In this document: one piece after another, positions 45,001 through 53,451 of the stretch | Position numbering within the stretch: position 1 is the stretch's first letter | How the letters are laid out: each line of letters opens with the position of its first letter | Origin: Nostoc sp. UHCC 0926 | GTDB lineage: Bacteria; Cyanobacteriota; Cyanobacteriia; Cyanobacteriales; Nostocaceae | Reading direction: 5' to 3' | Assembly (NCBI RefSeq): GCF_028623165.1 | Contig: NZ_CP117772.1 | Location: forward strand, 62,001-126,000 | DNA: 64,000 nucleotides | The notes under the pieces: model-generated | What the model saw: the letters and a program-made list of their open reading frames with translations, nothing else | Told to the model about the DNA's origin: nothing | The model's database searches: none | Made by a program: the position numbers and the translations under genes

Positions 45001-45849
45001 CCAGAAGGTGATTTGTAAATTTTTCTGCTGAAAGTCGATGAAATTCAGTTTGTGCTGCTTTACCCATGACCAAAATATTAGGGGATTAAGTATGCTTTTT
45101 CTGCACAGTCCTAAAAAGGAACTAAACTGGGCGATTTGCGTTAGCGTTCCCTGGTATTGTCCTAGCTGCAAGAGCGAAGGCAAGAGAGCGCCATTGCCAA
45201 AAGCAGCGTTCTTTCGACTTTTAAGCCTTAGCTTTTTCCCACGTTTTGCAAAAAGCACTCTTTGAATATCGGAGACGTTATAGCGCCGTGCAATAAGATT
45301 CAAAATACAGTTGGGAACATCGAAATAGGTAACGCGGTTTGCTGTCTTAGGTGGCGACTCGTATTTTATTGGCTTACCTTTTTCCCAATCAAAGCGCGGG
45401 AAGTTGGGCTTAATCCTTCCCCACTCCATCGGTTGCCAGTTTTTGAACGGGTCAAGGGATTGAATCCATATTCCCCCCAGTAAGAGATGATCATACTTTT
45501 TGATATATTCATTTGTGACTCGCCCGGCATTTTTCCGAGGTATTTTATCGGAGATAAACAGATAATCGTAAATTGATTCCCCTTCGATGTGGAAGAAATT
45601 ACCTGAAATTAGTGCTGGGTGAATGGCGCTACCAACATATAACTCATGGTATTCAGAACCTTTGAGGTTGTTGGGATATTGAATTGGGTGTTCTCTATAG
45701 TCAATTGATACCTTGCAATTTGGTTTAGGCTCGAATGGCTCAAAGTTGCCACTCTTAATTACATTTTTATTTGTATTCACATTCAATACCTTTATTTTTC
45801 CATGACAATCTGGGCGACAAACAGCACCTATGCCGCAGTCATCAGTCAT
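42028..45849 (-). CDS. Plasmid replication protein, CyRepA1-like (DUF3854/Toprim + helicase)
   Basis: 1273 residues. A Toprim-like DUF3854 region (about 290-400) carries PIILCEGEKKAACLLSLGF and IILFDYETKAK, as in primases. A superfamily helicase follows with Walker A LWSDMGTGKTQLMRWW (about 520-535) and the DEAx-type box GCIFIDEACQYLTHL (about 600-612). Later motifs include FTSPSLGTGVDIS. This combination is the cyanobacterial CyRepA1 type of replication initiator, acting as primase-helicase at the plasmid origin. The first about 25 residues, which overlap tandem CAGTTATC repeats, may not be translated. The presence of an intact copy marks this segment as a replicon. Confidence 0.88.
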   Translation of the reverse strand: MTDDCGIGAVCRPDCHGKIKVLNVNTNKNVIKSGNFEPFEPKPNCKVSIDYREHPIQYPNNLKGSEYHELYVGSAIHPALISGNFFHIEGESIYDYLFISDKIPRKNAGRVTNEYIKKYDHLLLGGIWIQSLDPFKNWQPMEWGRIKPNFPRFDWEKGKPIKYESPPKTANRVTYFDVPNCILNLIARRYNVSDIQRVLFAKRGKKLRLKSRKNAAFGNGALLPSLLQLGQYQGTLTQIAQFSSFLGLCRKSILNPLIFWSWVKQHKLNFIDFQQKNLQITFWEWLRQHPEIPIILCEGEKKAACLLSLGFVAIALPGIWNGRVGKQDFDERLHPDLMPLAQPGRKFIILFDYETKAKTRWSVFQATVRTAKAIEAVGCECEVASLPGPEKGIDDFVVGRTEDANVLLTALVDDAKLLFDYQRSYRAKKWGLSKYQPDVTVNIKYLTQALCLTDLSEKCSSPPALYDMALEQLLTPNVSPAVWGKGKGERENVEYIDSDCPDPKPSTQNPKKSFRFPDKGLVVLWSDMGTGKTQLMRWWRDQNPNARFLNNGHRVNLLKNLAERLQTAMYSDLGYTGLAQAQALSITIDSLHKLNTQALTYGCIFIDEACQYLTHLLHSNTCKQHRAAILEVLEYIVYNAPLIVIADAHMDDLTVDFFLAMRPLGEVPYIVKNEWRNGGRTIYWYEASNNSALVAQISAALMQGLKIMVASDSKRFIKKLDKSFTIKCEESNSEKSHTPQKWRIWSVHSDNSGSEENIAFIKDITNAVKNFDALFTSPSLGTGVDISEYHFDLVFGVFHGVSQTATECAQQLYRYRPKVPFHIWVAPRPPFGYQDTNASKIKERLLQTNEVTAFLLRIDRKTGLRGAEKDWALEAYCQILGNRHYSLNNLRDDLRSLLTEMGNTFICMGSDDDDQFLERMKNAATALDSAHNSAVAKANNITLSEYRARQSKDYLDPSEIFECEKFRIFDSYGIEVTELLVEMDKGGRLIGAIAGLEAILAEPDESIVDLRTGRTYPTPPKIVTQKDRTERDNLPLCMDWGNYSARWLARFNLGLHQILKGLVRGDEFTADDPTLLKMTAIAIHCAAHVKAILGFTIPSDCKPIWLLATIVEQLGLKLTCRKQGKRGHQVKLFSLSKKELEFAQEVIAHRVAKRTYFATQPPAVYSVNPNQQSVSTPPLNIGNSHKEGEDTTDSDPPPTSRITLLHCVEILRSGISRGVDAIKGILKRWTGDLRWETVLELEAIALDELRLVEAQVPEFYTLLSEEVLPMSLS

Positions 45850-46202
45850 CAGTTATCAGTTATCGCTTCACTGACTTTTCTCGTTAAGTCGGGAAGCATC
45901 GAAATAGCAAAGGTTTCGCACGCTAATTATTTATCAACAAGTTAATCTTAATGACAATTAATCACGAGAGAATAGGACTTTAGGATAGGGACATAGTGAG
46001 CGACACCGATAGCGTGCTCCCGCGTCAAGCCAACTCTTGGAGACCAGATTGCTAGCTTGCTTCCACGTTCGCGGGTGCCTACAGCAAGTGGTACGGCTCC
46101 CGCAACGCTATGAGCGACACAGGAGCGTCACAGCCCGTCGTAGACATCTCTTGGTCAAAAAGATAAGGGGAAAAGTCAGTGAAGCTGATAATTGATAACT
46201 GT
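45850..46202. other. Gene-free region upstream of the replication gene
   Basis: No gene is supported. It holds tandem CAGTTATC-like repeats at 45846-45866, AT-rich sequence at about 45910-45985 and GC-rich dispersed palindromes at about 45995-46145. As the region just upstream of the replication gene it is one candidate for the origin, but clear iterons were not found. Confidence 0.35.
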
Positions 46203-47618
46203 TCACTGTTCACTGTTTTTTCGGGCTGATGTGATTAAATCAGTCTCCTGGGTGTTAAGTTCAGCCCAATAGTCAAGTTTTATCACCTCGTATTTTTCAG
46301 CCACAGCCCAAAACTCCTGCCATGTAAACTCAATCCGAGCAAGTACTTGCCTAATTTCCCTAATAGCCACAGGTAATAGTTGTAATTGCTCCGTCCTTGT
46401 TGCGATCGCCTCCTGTGTGGGACTAGTACCCAAAATTATCGCTGCCGCCTCAAGAGCTTGGGTGTTGTTCATGGCAACGCTTAGGTTTTTCAGTGCCATG
46501 CCCATGAGGCGTAGACATTCAGTTGCATTTTCTTTGGGTGGAACAAGTGCAAGAGATCGCAAATCAATGGTTTTTTCTAACGCCTCTTTCACCTGCTTGT
46601 TCAAAACTTTGGTAGCCTGTTGCGTCATGGTATTCCCCCACTGCTGTTGAGGGCGTTCCTGTAAGGCGTGTTCTAGTTCCTGGATACGTTGTTGGAGTTG
46701 CTGATTCTCAGTTGAGAGCTTTCTCAACCCCTCCATTTCATCCAACCGTTGCTGCAACTGGATATTCTGCTCTTTCTGTTGCTTGTATAGAAAATGCATG
46801 GATTGGATTTGCTCAAGGGTTTGAGCTTCGGCTCTAGCATTAACTTCTGCTTGTAGCCCAATCCTCAATTCCTGCTCCAGGCGCTCTAACTCAAGCTTGT
46901 GTTGCTCTTTGAGTGCTGCGATCGCTTCGGCATAAACTTTAGGATATGTACGCTGACTCGATTGGGACACAATTGCGGCATCCAAATCAGCATTGTTTAC
47001 CAGCAGCCTTTCACCATCGCTGAAGGTGACAATCTGCTGCGAATTATTCGGTGCGTCTGCACAAATCACTCCCGATTCTCCATAACGGGGATGTTCTGGT
47101 GAGGAAATTTTGACTTTCATGTTTTTGGGAACCAATGGTTCCTGATTTTCGGGAACCATTGGTTCTGAATGGAATGGCTTTTTCCCTCTTGGCATTGGGG
47201 CAACTTTATTTGCAGCAGCAGCGAAATCTGATTCAGTTGGGTCTGGGTTTAATTCCAAAGCCAGTGCTATAGCAGCAATAAGTTTTTCTGGTTCTTTGGC
47301 TAACCTCAAAAGAGGACGGGCTTGGCGCTCATTTTTAATTTGTGACCCCAACTCCCCTGCTGCAACAATAACTTTTGATGCCCCTAAGAGTTGATTTATA
47401 CGCCGATAGCCACCATATGCATGCAATTCACCTTGGCAATATTCTGAGAAATTTTTGTACCCAGCGATTGTGTACATCCGCTCGTCATGCATGATGCGAA
47501 AGAGTTCTACTGCTTGCAACTCAAATTGGTCAAGAGTAGCGAAGGTGTCTTTGATACTGCTATTAAGATCATCGTAATGAAGTGCTGATTTGGTTTCTTC
47601 TCTATCTAGCGTCAGCAT
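46203..47618 (-). CDS. Coiled-coil plasmid protein, DUF3102/ParB-like N-terminus
   Basis: 471 residues. The N-terminal 120 (MHDERMYTIAGYKNFSEYCQGE, YRRINQLLGASKVI) resemble DUF3102/KorB-like proteins that share a helix-turn-helix with ParB. A basic linker and a small beta domain follow (KVKISSPEHPRYGESGVICAD), then a long coiled coil at about 235-330 (LEEQ-rich; QQRLDEMEGLRKLSTENQQLQQRIQELE) and a helical C-terminus. It lies on the same strand just upstream of the replication gene. A role in partition, copy control or replication is inferred from domains and place. Confidence 0.7.
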   Translation of the reverse strand: MLTLDREETKSALHYDDLNSSIKDTFATLDQFELQAVELFRIMHDERMYTIAGYKNFSEYCQGELHAYGGYRRINQLLGASKVIVAAGELGSQIKNERQARPLLRLAKEPEKLIAAIALALELNPDPTESDFAAAANKVAPMPRGKKPFHSEPMVPENQEPLVPKNMKVKISSPEHPRYGESGVICADAPNNSQQIVTFSDGERLLVNNADLDAAIVSQSSQRTYPKVYAEAIAALKEQHKLELERLEQELRIGLQAEVNARAEAQTLEQIQSMHFLYKQQKEQNIQLQQRLDEMEGLRKLSTENQQLQQRIQELEHALQERPQQQWGNTMTQQATKVLNKQVKEALEKTIDLRSLALVPPKENATECLRLMGMALKNLSVAMNNTQALEAAAIILGTSPTQEAIATRTEQLQLLPVAIREIRQVLARIEFTWQEFWAVAEKYEVIKLDYWAELNTQETDLITSARKNSEQ

Positions 47619-47947
47619 ATTTCTCTCCTGTCATTATCACTAGGAGAGGTATTTGAAACAAATTTTGATGTCACCTTAATCCCGACACCAAGGTGTATTG
47701 GGCATAAGTCATTTTTCACGATATTTTTCCCTGATAACTCGGTTTACAAGCTTCAGAGGGGGTTGCATCAGTTATCAATCAACAGTTATCAGTTATCAAA
47801 GATTCTGACTGGTAACTGGTAACTGTTATTCGTGCTGCTACATCTTTTAACTACAAAATTCGGGATATTTCTTAACCAAACTTAACTTTACAGAAAATTC
47901 TGAATTTTGACAGCCAAAATTGCCACACAAAACTGGTGCGTTTCGTG

Positions 47948-47974
47948 CGGCTTCTCGTATAATACGAGAAGCCG
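47948..47974. promoter_or_regulatory. 27-bp near-perfect palindrome
   Basis: CGGCTTCTCGTAT and its exact complement are separated by one A. It lies about 330 bp upstream of the coiled-coil plasmid gene. The 673-bp gap (47619-48291) has no gene, but holds CAGTTATC/GGTAACT tandem repeats (about 47770-47830) and the two large hairpins. It could be a partition site, an operator, or a bidirectional terminator. Confidence 0.5.
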
Positions 47975-48086
47975 CGGATTCAATCTCGTCTGACCAGTCA
48001 GTGGATAAAAGCCGTCAAACTTTAGACACCACTGCTTTGGTTTTCATGAGATAACCCCGCTCTGAGGTTATATGAAATTTAAGACC

Positions 48087-48122
48087 CGCACAAAGCGCTA
48101 CTCCTTAGTGGCGCTTTGTGCG
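48087..48122. terminator. Strong GC-rich hairpin, possible terminator
   Basis: CGCACAAAGCGC pairs exactly with GCGCTTTGTGCG around a 12-base loop. It lies downstream of the minus-strand gene at 48292-48597. It is not followed by a clear U-run on either strand, so terminator function is uncertain; a protein-binding site is the alternative. Confidence 0.4.
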
Positions 48123-48291
48123 TTAAATTCTCGTACTGTTGTATCTTCACCTCCATACCACCTTTCAATTAACTTGATTTTACATAACTTGTGGTCTTTC
48201 CGTATCTAACGAGATTCTGCAACGTTTGTGTTTGACTCCTCCATATTTATCACTATTGGTTTCAGCTTACCCAAGTTGGGTAATCACTTTT

Positions 48292-48597
48292 TCAAGAAGC
48301 AGCACCGAAGGCAGAGGTTGTTTCTGCCTTGGGCTTGCGCTCAAAAACTTGTAAGTTGGATTCTTCTAACACGAACCCAAGCTCAGTTGACTGACCAAGT
48401 TTATCAGCAATCGCTACTACCCACTGTGGATAATTACTGGCAGCATCGGTCAGTTTCTTGTAAATCTTTGGTTTAACTGTGATTGTTGTGATGCGTCCGT
48501 CACAGTCTAGGTCAAACTGCTGCCAAGCGTTCTCTACGGTCTTGGGTTGTGGCAGTTCGTTGATTTTAATTGTGATTTCTAGTTTTCTTGCAATCAT
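48292..48597 (-). CDS. Hypothetical small protein
   Basis: 101 residues, MIARKLEITIKINELPQPKT, with alternating strands (FDLDCDGRITTITVKPKIYKKL) and a C-terminal EESNLQVFERKPKAE. No cysteine or known motif. It follows the STAND gene by 11 bp on the same strand, so they are probably co-transcribed. Function unknown. Confidence 0.6.
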   Translation of the reverse strand: MIARKLEITIKINELPQPKTVENAWQQFDLDCDGRITTITVKPKIYKKLTDAASNYPQWVVAIADKLGQSTELGFVLEESNLQVFERKPKAETTSAFGAAS

Positions 48598-48608
48598 AGC
48601 TACCTCTT

Positions 48609-50147
48609 TTAAGATGCGTAGCTTGCCGCCGTAGGCATCGCTAATGTTGGTAAAGTATCAGATGTATGTACCAACCCTTGTGGATCTGTCAAAATATACT
48701 TTTTAATTACTGGTTGAAGAGTAAAAGTAATTTCTTTTGTAATTGGATGTTTAATACTTTCTAGTAATGACAGGCGTTCAAGTTTTTCTAATGCTTTGAC
48801 TAACTCTGAAGTTGACAAAGATGCTTTATCTGTTTGATTTATATTAGTTAATAGTTTAACAAAACTAATGGATTGATAATTTAAAGCTATTTCATTTGCT
48901 AAATAAATCATAATCTGCCTCTGGATTTTACTTAACACTTGAGTGAACATTTGATCGAGCATTGCTTCAAGCTCACTGCTAACAAATGTAGTTTGGTTTT
49001 CAAAAAATATTTCAGTACTACCACCGAAAAAATAGTTAATTCGTTCTCCTACTGTTTGTAGTTCCAATGGATTACCGCTATATGTTTTAATCAAATCGTG
49101 GCACTTTTGTGGATTAGTTAATCCTTGGGCAGTTAAAAGCTGCATTGCAGCATCTGCATCTAAGCCTTTAATTTTGAGATACTGAATAGATCGTTTAGCC
49201 CTTATTAGACTATCGAATTCATTAGGAAAAACTCGGCCAGTTAAAATCAAGCAGCTTTGGTGCTGGTCTTCCAGTAAGCGACGAAAAAACGTTTCATACT
49301 CTAACCGTTGATCAAAGTTATTTTTCTGGAATAATGCGTCAAATTCATCCAATACCAGTAGACAGCGACGGGATTGCAATTGCTTAATCAACACTGTAAT
49401 CCTTCCTTGGGTATACTCAGGGAAGTTTAAGGAGGGTTCTACAGCTTGTATTTGTTCTATCAGTTCAGTTACTAAGTCTTGAACTAATGGTGCATGAGAC
49501 ACTGATTTCCAGAAAAAGTAATCAAATCTAGGTTGAGATTTTATGCTAAGTGCTGCTATTAACTTTGCAGCTAACGCACTCTTACCAACTCCTGGGACTC
49601 CTATTAGTGAAATACAACGCTGCTTGGTTACTAATTCTTCTAAATCAGCCAGCTCCTGCACCCGTCCGTAAAAGCTAGATATATCAGGTGGTTGACTTCC
49701 AATAATTTGTAGAGAGTTGTCGGCAGGGGTTACTTGCTTTACACTTGGTGCTGGTTGAGTATGATACTTTTTGTGGGTTACTAGTTCTAAAAAATTCCGG
49801 AGATTCTTTTTGTAAACCCGTTCACCATTTCCAATGGTAGCGGACAGTACATCCCATAGTTGAGGAGCTAAACGCCGTTGTAAGTAATTAAGACTATAAG
49901 GTGAGTTTTCCGCTATCTCCTCGTAATCACAATCATTCCATGTTCCCTTCAGGACAGTGATTTCAGCTTCAGATAAACGTCTACCTATCTTAGTAAATAC
50001 TAAATCGTCTACTACAATCAAGGCTTCTTCAAAAGTTACTGTTTTGGAACAATTCTGTTCAGGAAAGTTCCGTCCTCTTATGGTAGCCGAAGACAGGGAA
50101 GGATTTAGTAGTGGTAAATTCAGCCTTTGTCCAGCATTAAAATCCAT
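48609..50147 (-). CDS. STAND-type NTPase with vMAP-like N-terminal HTH
   Basis: 512 residues. The N-terminal domain (about 35-120: TFEEALIVVDDLVFTKIGRRLSEAE, VLKGTWNDCDYEEIAENSPYS) matches the helix-turn-helix found at the start of many cyanobacterial NACHT/NB-ARC proteins. The NTPase follows: Walker A SLIGVPGVGKSALAAKL (about 178-194), Walker B RCLLVLDEFDALF (about 257-269), sensor CLILTGRVFP, then a winged-helix region. No WD40 or TPR sensor repeats follow, so it is a short STAND protein. Such proteins act as signal switches, many in immunity. It diverges from a Ser/Thr kinase gene across 288 bp. Confidence 0.82.
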   Translation of the reverse strand: MDFNAGQRLNLPLLNPSLSSATIRGRNFPEQNCSKTVTFEEALIVVDDLVFTKIGRRLSEAEITVLKGTWNDCDYEEIAENSPYSLNYLQRRLAPQLWDVLSATIGNGERVYKKNLRNFLELVTHKKYHTQPAPSVKQVTPADNSLQIIGSQPPDISSFYGRVQELADLEELVTKQRCISLIGVPGVGKSALAAKLIAALSIKSQPRFDYFFWKSVSHAPLVQDLVTELIEQIQAVEPSLNFPEYTQGRITVLIKQLQSRRCLLVLDEFDALFQKNNFDQRLEYETFFRRLLEDQHQSCLILTGRVFPNEFDSLIRAKRSIQYLKIKGLDADAAMQLLTAQGLTNPQKCHDLIKTYSGNPLELQTVGERINYFFGGSTEIFFENQTTFVSSELEAMLDQMFTQVLSKIQRQIMIYLANEIALNYQSISFVKLLTNINQTDKASLSTSELVKALEKLERLSLLESIKHPITKEITFTLQPVIKKYILTDPQGLVHTSDTLPTLAMPTAASYAS

Positions 50148-50435
50148 GACTATGCTTGTGCCAATAGAGAAATAGATATTTTTAAGTCAAATTCCATAAC
50201 TAGAGTTATTTTAATAGCGTGTCATAACACACATAATCATACTAGGCTTTTCCGTTTGTAATTGCTTATTTTCGCAGGAGTAGCATACAAATTTCTAATA
50301 TTGTTACTAAGTCCTGAATATGCCTGAATTTATGCCTGTAAGCCAGTTAGTGAGCCACTTAGCAGTGAAATATTTAGTGAGTTAGTTAATACAACAAGAG
50401 TCAATTCTCATCTGCTTTATATAAGTTTTTCAAAT

Positions 50436-52304
50436 ATGTCATGCTATTGTATCAATCCTTTTTGCGATAACCGTCAAAATCCTAATGACATTGAAAACTG
50501 CTTGTCGTGTGGTACTTCGCTGCTTATTAACGACCGTATTCGCTTAGTTGAACCATTGAGAGAGCTTGCTAATAACCCGTTTAATTATTTTGAAGTTTTT
50601 GAAGTAGACGACGCTGGTACTCAATGGAATCCTAGTCGTAAGCGGCGAGTCATGAAAGTTCTGAAATGGGATACTCCTAATTTAGTTAAGTTGATCGAGC
50701 ATGAATCCCTGGCTTTGCAACTGATTCAGCATCCTAATATTCCCGAAAGCACTGTGGACGACTTTTTCACATTTGTCCCTAAGAATAGTCGCCTAATATT
50801 ACATTGCTTAGTTATGGATAAATTTGAGGGAGAAAACTTGGAGCAATGGATAGAATCTAATGAGCGAATTTCACAATCTCTAGCATTAGAATGGCTTAAA
50901 GAGTTAGTTGAAATTCTTGATACAGTACACCGTTCTGATTTTTTCCATCGAGACATAAAACCTTCTAATATAGTTCTTCAGCCAAACGGTCAACTAGCAT
51001 TAATTGATTTTGGTACTGCGCGGCGATTGACTAATACTTACTTAGCTAAAGTTAGTGGAAGTGGGGGAACTGATAAAGGTAGGGGAGGACGATATGAAGT
51101 TACATCTGTTGTTACGCCTTATTATACTTCTTTGGAGCAAATTAATGGTCAAGCAGTACCGCAATCAGATTTTTACGCATTGGGTCGGACTTTTGTAAAT
51201 CTAGTTACTGCAACTCCTTTAAGTAATCTACCAACAGATCAAAAAACAGGAAGGCTAATTTGGAGAGATAAAGCACCGCATATTGACAAACCCTTTGCTG
51301 ATTTTCTTGATGAATTGATGGCTCTCCTTCCAGGGCAGCGTCCGCAAACAACTAGAGTCATTTTGCAGAGGTTAGAAAAACTACCTCAGCAAATTAAAAA
51401 TTATAGATTAGCTAATTCTAAAGTTTTTCAATATAGCAAATATACATTGATAGTTTTGGGATTTGTTGGGGGTGTCTTTCTATCTATACCTCTAGCAGCT
51501 AACTATTTAGTAACTCAAGGAGAAAAGTTAGAAGCAGCAAATAATTCTCTGAGGGCACAAGATGTTTTTTACTGGGCTATAAAAATTCGTCCTCAGAGTA
51601 ATCGTACTATCTCAAGTTTTTACTTTGATAAAGCTGTTCGTAGCACTAAAGACCTTGGGTTAGCTAAAAAATATTATGAATTAGCAATTAAATACAATAA
51701 CTATGATGCAGATGCTTATACTAATTTAGCTTTTATTTGCCAGCAGTTCAACGAAGATGAATGTGCAATTAAAAATTATGAAAGCTCATTCAAATTAAAG
51801 CCTGATAATTGGGAATCACGTTTTGGACTAGCACTTTTTTATGATGATAGACGAATGTATGATCTGGCAGAAAAACACTATAAATTAGCCATTGAAATGA
51901 GTAGAGAAGCAATACCAGCCATTAATAATTTATCAAGATTGAAGATTTTAGATGGCGAATATAATGTAGCAATTGCTTTAGCTAAATCCGGCTTACAAAA
52001 AACTGAAAATATTAAATTACAGTCTACTTTATACAAAAACTTAGGTTGGGCAAAACTAGAGTTAAAGCGTTATGCCGAGGCGAAGGCTGACTTGGAAAAA
52101 TCAACAAAGCTGGATGCCAGGACAGATGCTTACTGTTTATTAGCGCAAGCGCAAGAAGCATTAGGTGAAATTAACGACGCCAGACTGACTTGGGAAATCT
52201 GTTTGATTGCCGAGTCTAATCAGTTAGAAGTTCAGCAGTGGAGATTGCAAATATTAAAGCGTTTATTGGGAGAGTTTGTGACGCCGACGCCATCTTCGCC
52301 CTAA
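50436..52304 (+). CDS. 4-Cys transmembrane Ser/Thr protein kinase with TPRs
   Basis: 622 residues. N-terminal zinc-ribbon-like 4-Cys segment (Cys5, Cys10, Cys22, Cys25), then a Hanks-type kinase: catalytic loop FFHRDIKPSNIVL (about 168-180) and Mg-binding LIDFGTARR (about 189-197), followed by SDFYALGRTF. One membrane helix at about 337-358 (TLIVLGFVGGVFLSIPLAANYLV) and five or more TPRs up to about 610 (YYELAIKYNNYDADAYTNLA, YESSFKLKPDNWESRFGLALFY). The kinase is cytoplasmic and the TPRs lie across the membrane. It diverges from the STAND gene and is followed 61 bp later by an exported protein, probably in one operon. Confidence 0.92.
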   Translation: MSCYCINPFCDNRQNPNDIENCLSCGTSLLINDRIRLVEPLRELANNPFNYFEVFEVDDAGTQWNPSRKRRVMKVLKWDTPNLVKLIEHESLALQLIQHPNIPESTVDDFFTFVPKNSRLILHCLVMDKFEGENLEQWIESNERISQSLALEWLKELVEILDTVHRSDFFHRDIKPSNIVLQPNGQLALIDFGTARRLTNTYLAKVSGSGGTDKGRGGRYEVTSVVTPYYTSLEQINGQAVPQSDFYALGRTFVNLVTATPLSNLPTDQKTGRLIWRDKAPHIDKPFADFLDELMALLPGQRPQTTRVILQRLEKLPQQIKNYRLANSKVFQYSKYTLIVLGFVGGVFLSIPLAANYLVTQGEKLEAANNSLRAQDVFYWAIKIRPQSNRTISSFYFDKAVRSTKDLGLAKKYYELAIKYNNYDADAYTNLAFICQQFNEDECAIKNYESSFKLKPDNWESRFGLALFYDDRRMYDLAEKHYKLAIEMSREAIPAINNLSRLKILDGEYNVAIALAKSGLQKTENIKLQSTLYKNLGWAKLELKRYAEAKADLEKSTKLDARTDAYCLLAQAQEALGEINDARLTWEICLIAESNQLEVQQWRLQILKRLLGEFVTPTPSSP

Positions 52305-52365
52305 GTCTTTTTTTAATTCCCTGTTTGCTGTATGCTACTAACTAGCAAATAGCTGTACAAAAATC

Positions 52366-53451
52366 TTGATGCTTACTTTCCAAAATTCGACAAGTGCAAT
52401 AGTCAAAAAAATATTCATGGTTCAAATTGTAGCACTTGCATCAATATCAACACTAGTTGTCTCAAGTTATAGTAGTGTATGGGGGCAATCTCACCTCATA
52501 GCCTTGCGTCAGTGCAAGAATGTTGATGGTAAGGTGATTAGTTCAGGCGATCGCTACTTGCCAGCAGGTAGTCCGCTCTGTCCGGGAGATAAGATTCACC
52601 CAGAGAATGGAGCCACAGTTACAGTCCTTTGCTATTTAAATCGAGAAATTTTATACATTAATCAAAAAAATTTTTCTGACGCTGCAAACAAATGTGCGCC
52701 ACCACAAGTCACTGAGGTTGAGAAGTATCGATGTACGAATCTTAAACCGCAGAACTGTCCCACTACTTTTAAAGGTCCAGATGATAACTCTGTACCAAGA
52801 CCAAGATTAATTAGTCCTTACATTAGTGGCGGTAGAATTTTGACTACCCGACCCTCAATTTCTTGGCGTGCAGTTCCAGGTGCGACTAGTTACACAGTAG
52901 AGATGGAAGGTAATAATGTTAACTGGCAGATACAAGTAAACAATACTGTACTGCCGTATCCAAAGGAGCAATCCCAATTAAAATTTGGAAGTACGTATAG
53001 GATTACTGTGCTTGCGTACCAGGGTAACTCTGTTATAAGTTACGCACTCTTAGTAATTAGTGTTTTACCGGAAAAAGACCAACTGGAGATTGGCTCATTG
53101 GTTAAACAAATTAACGAATTGAAAATACCTCCAGATGAAGCTGCTGTTAAGGATCTAGATACTATATACATGTCAAAAAATTTGGTAAATGAATCGATAG
53201 ATACATTACAGGCAAGAGTGGCAGAAGGAAGTAAAAACCCTGAAATCTATCGAGTATTGGCAGATCGCTATTTAGAGGCAGGATTGTCTAATAAGGCTTT
53301 TAGTGAATACACAACAGCGATTATGTTAGCTAAAAATAGTAAGAACTTAAAGGAATTATCAAAGGTGCAAGAAAGTTTAAAGCTGTGGAAATTTATAACC
53401 AACTACCAACGAGCAAGAACGGGGACCAGTAGTAATGATGAGCATATTTAG
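52366..53451 (+). CDS. Exported protein with Ig/FN3-like and helical repeat domains
   Basis: 361 residues. A hydrophobic signal or anchor segment (FMVQIVALASISTLVVSSYSSVWG, about 18-40) is followed by a Cys-rich domain (LRQCKNVDG, SPLCPGDKI, VLCYL, NKCAPP, YRCTNLKPQNC). Next is an FN3/Ig-like strand region (RPSISWRAVPGATSYTVEMEG, about 165-230), then TPR-like helices (PEIYRVLADRYLEAGLSNKAFSEYTTAI). Genes of this layout often sit next to CHAT protease genes in Nostoc-like genomes. It probably acts outside the membrane with the kinase's TPR domain. Its 3' end overlaps the convergent CHAT gene by 59 bp. Confidence 0.75.
   Translation: MMLTFQNSTSAIVKKIFMVQIVALASISTLVVSSYSSVWGQSHLIALRQCKNVDGKVISSGDRYLPAGSPLCPGDKIHPENGATVTVLCYLNREILYINQKNFSDAANKCAPPQVTEVEKYRCTNLKPQNCPTTFKGPDDNSVPRPRLISPYISGGRILTTRPSISWRAVPGATSYTVEMEGNNVNWQIQVNNTVLPYPKEQSQLKFGSTYRITVLAYQGNSVISYALLVISVLPEKDQLEIGSLVKQINELKIPPDEAAVKDLDTIYMSKNLVNESIDTLQARVAEGSKNPEIYRVLADRYLEAGLSNKAFSEYTTAIMLAKNSKNLKELSKVQESLKLWKFITNYQRARTGTSSNDEHI

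Noticed and set aside
43000-45483. Plus-strand frames over the replication gene
   Set aside because: All lie opposite the strongly supported 1273-codon gene and have no motif or proper start.
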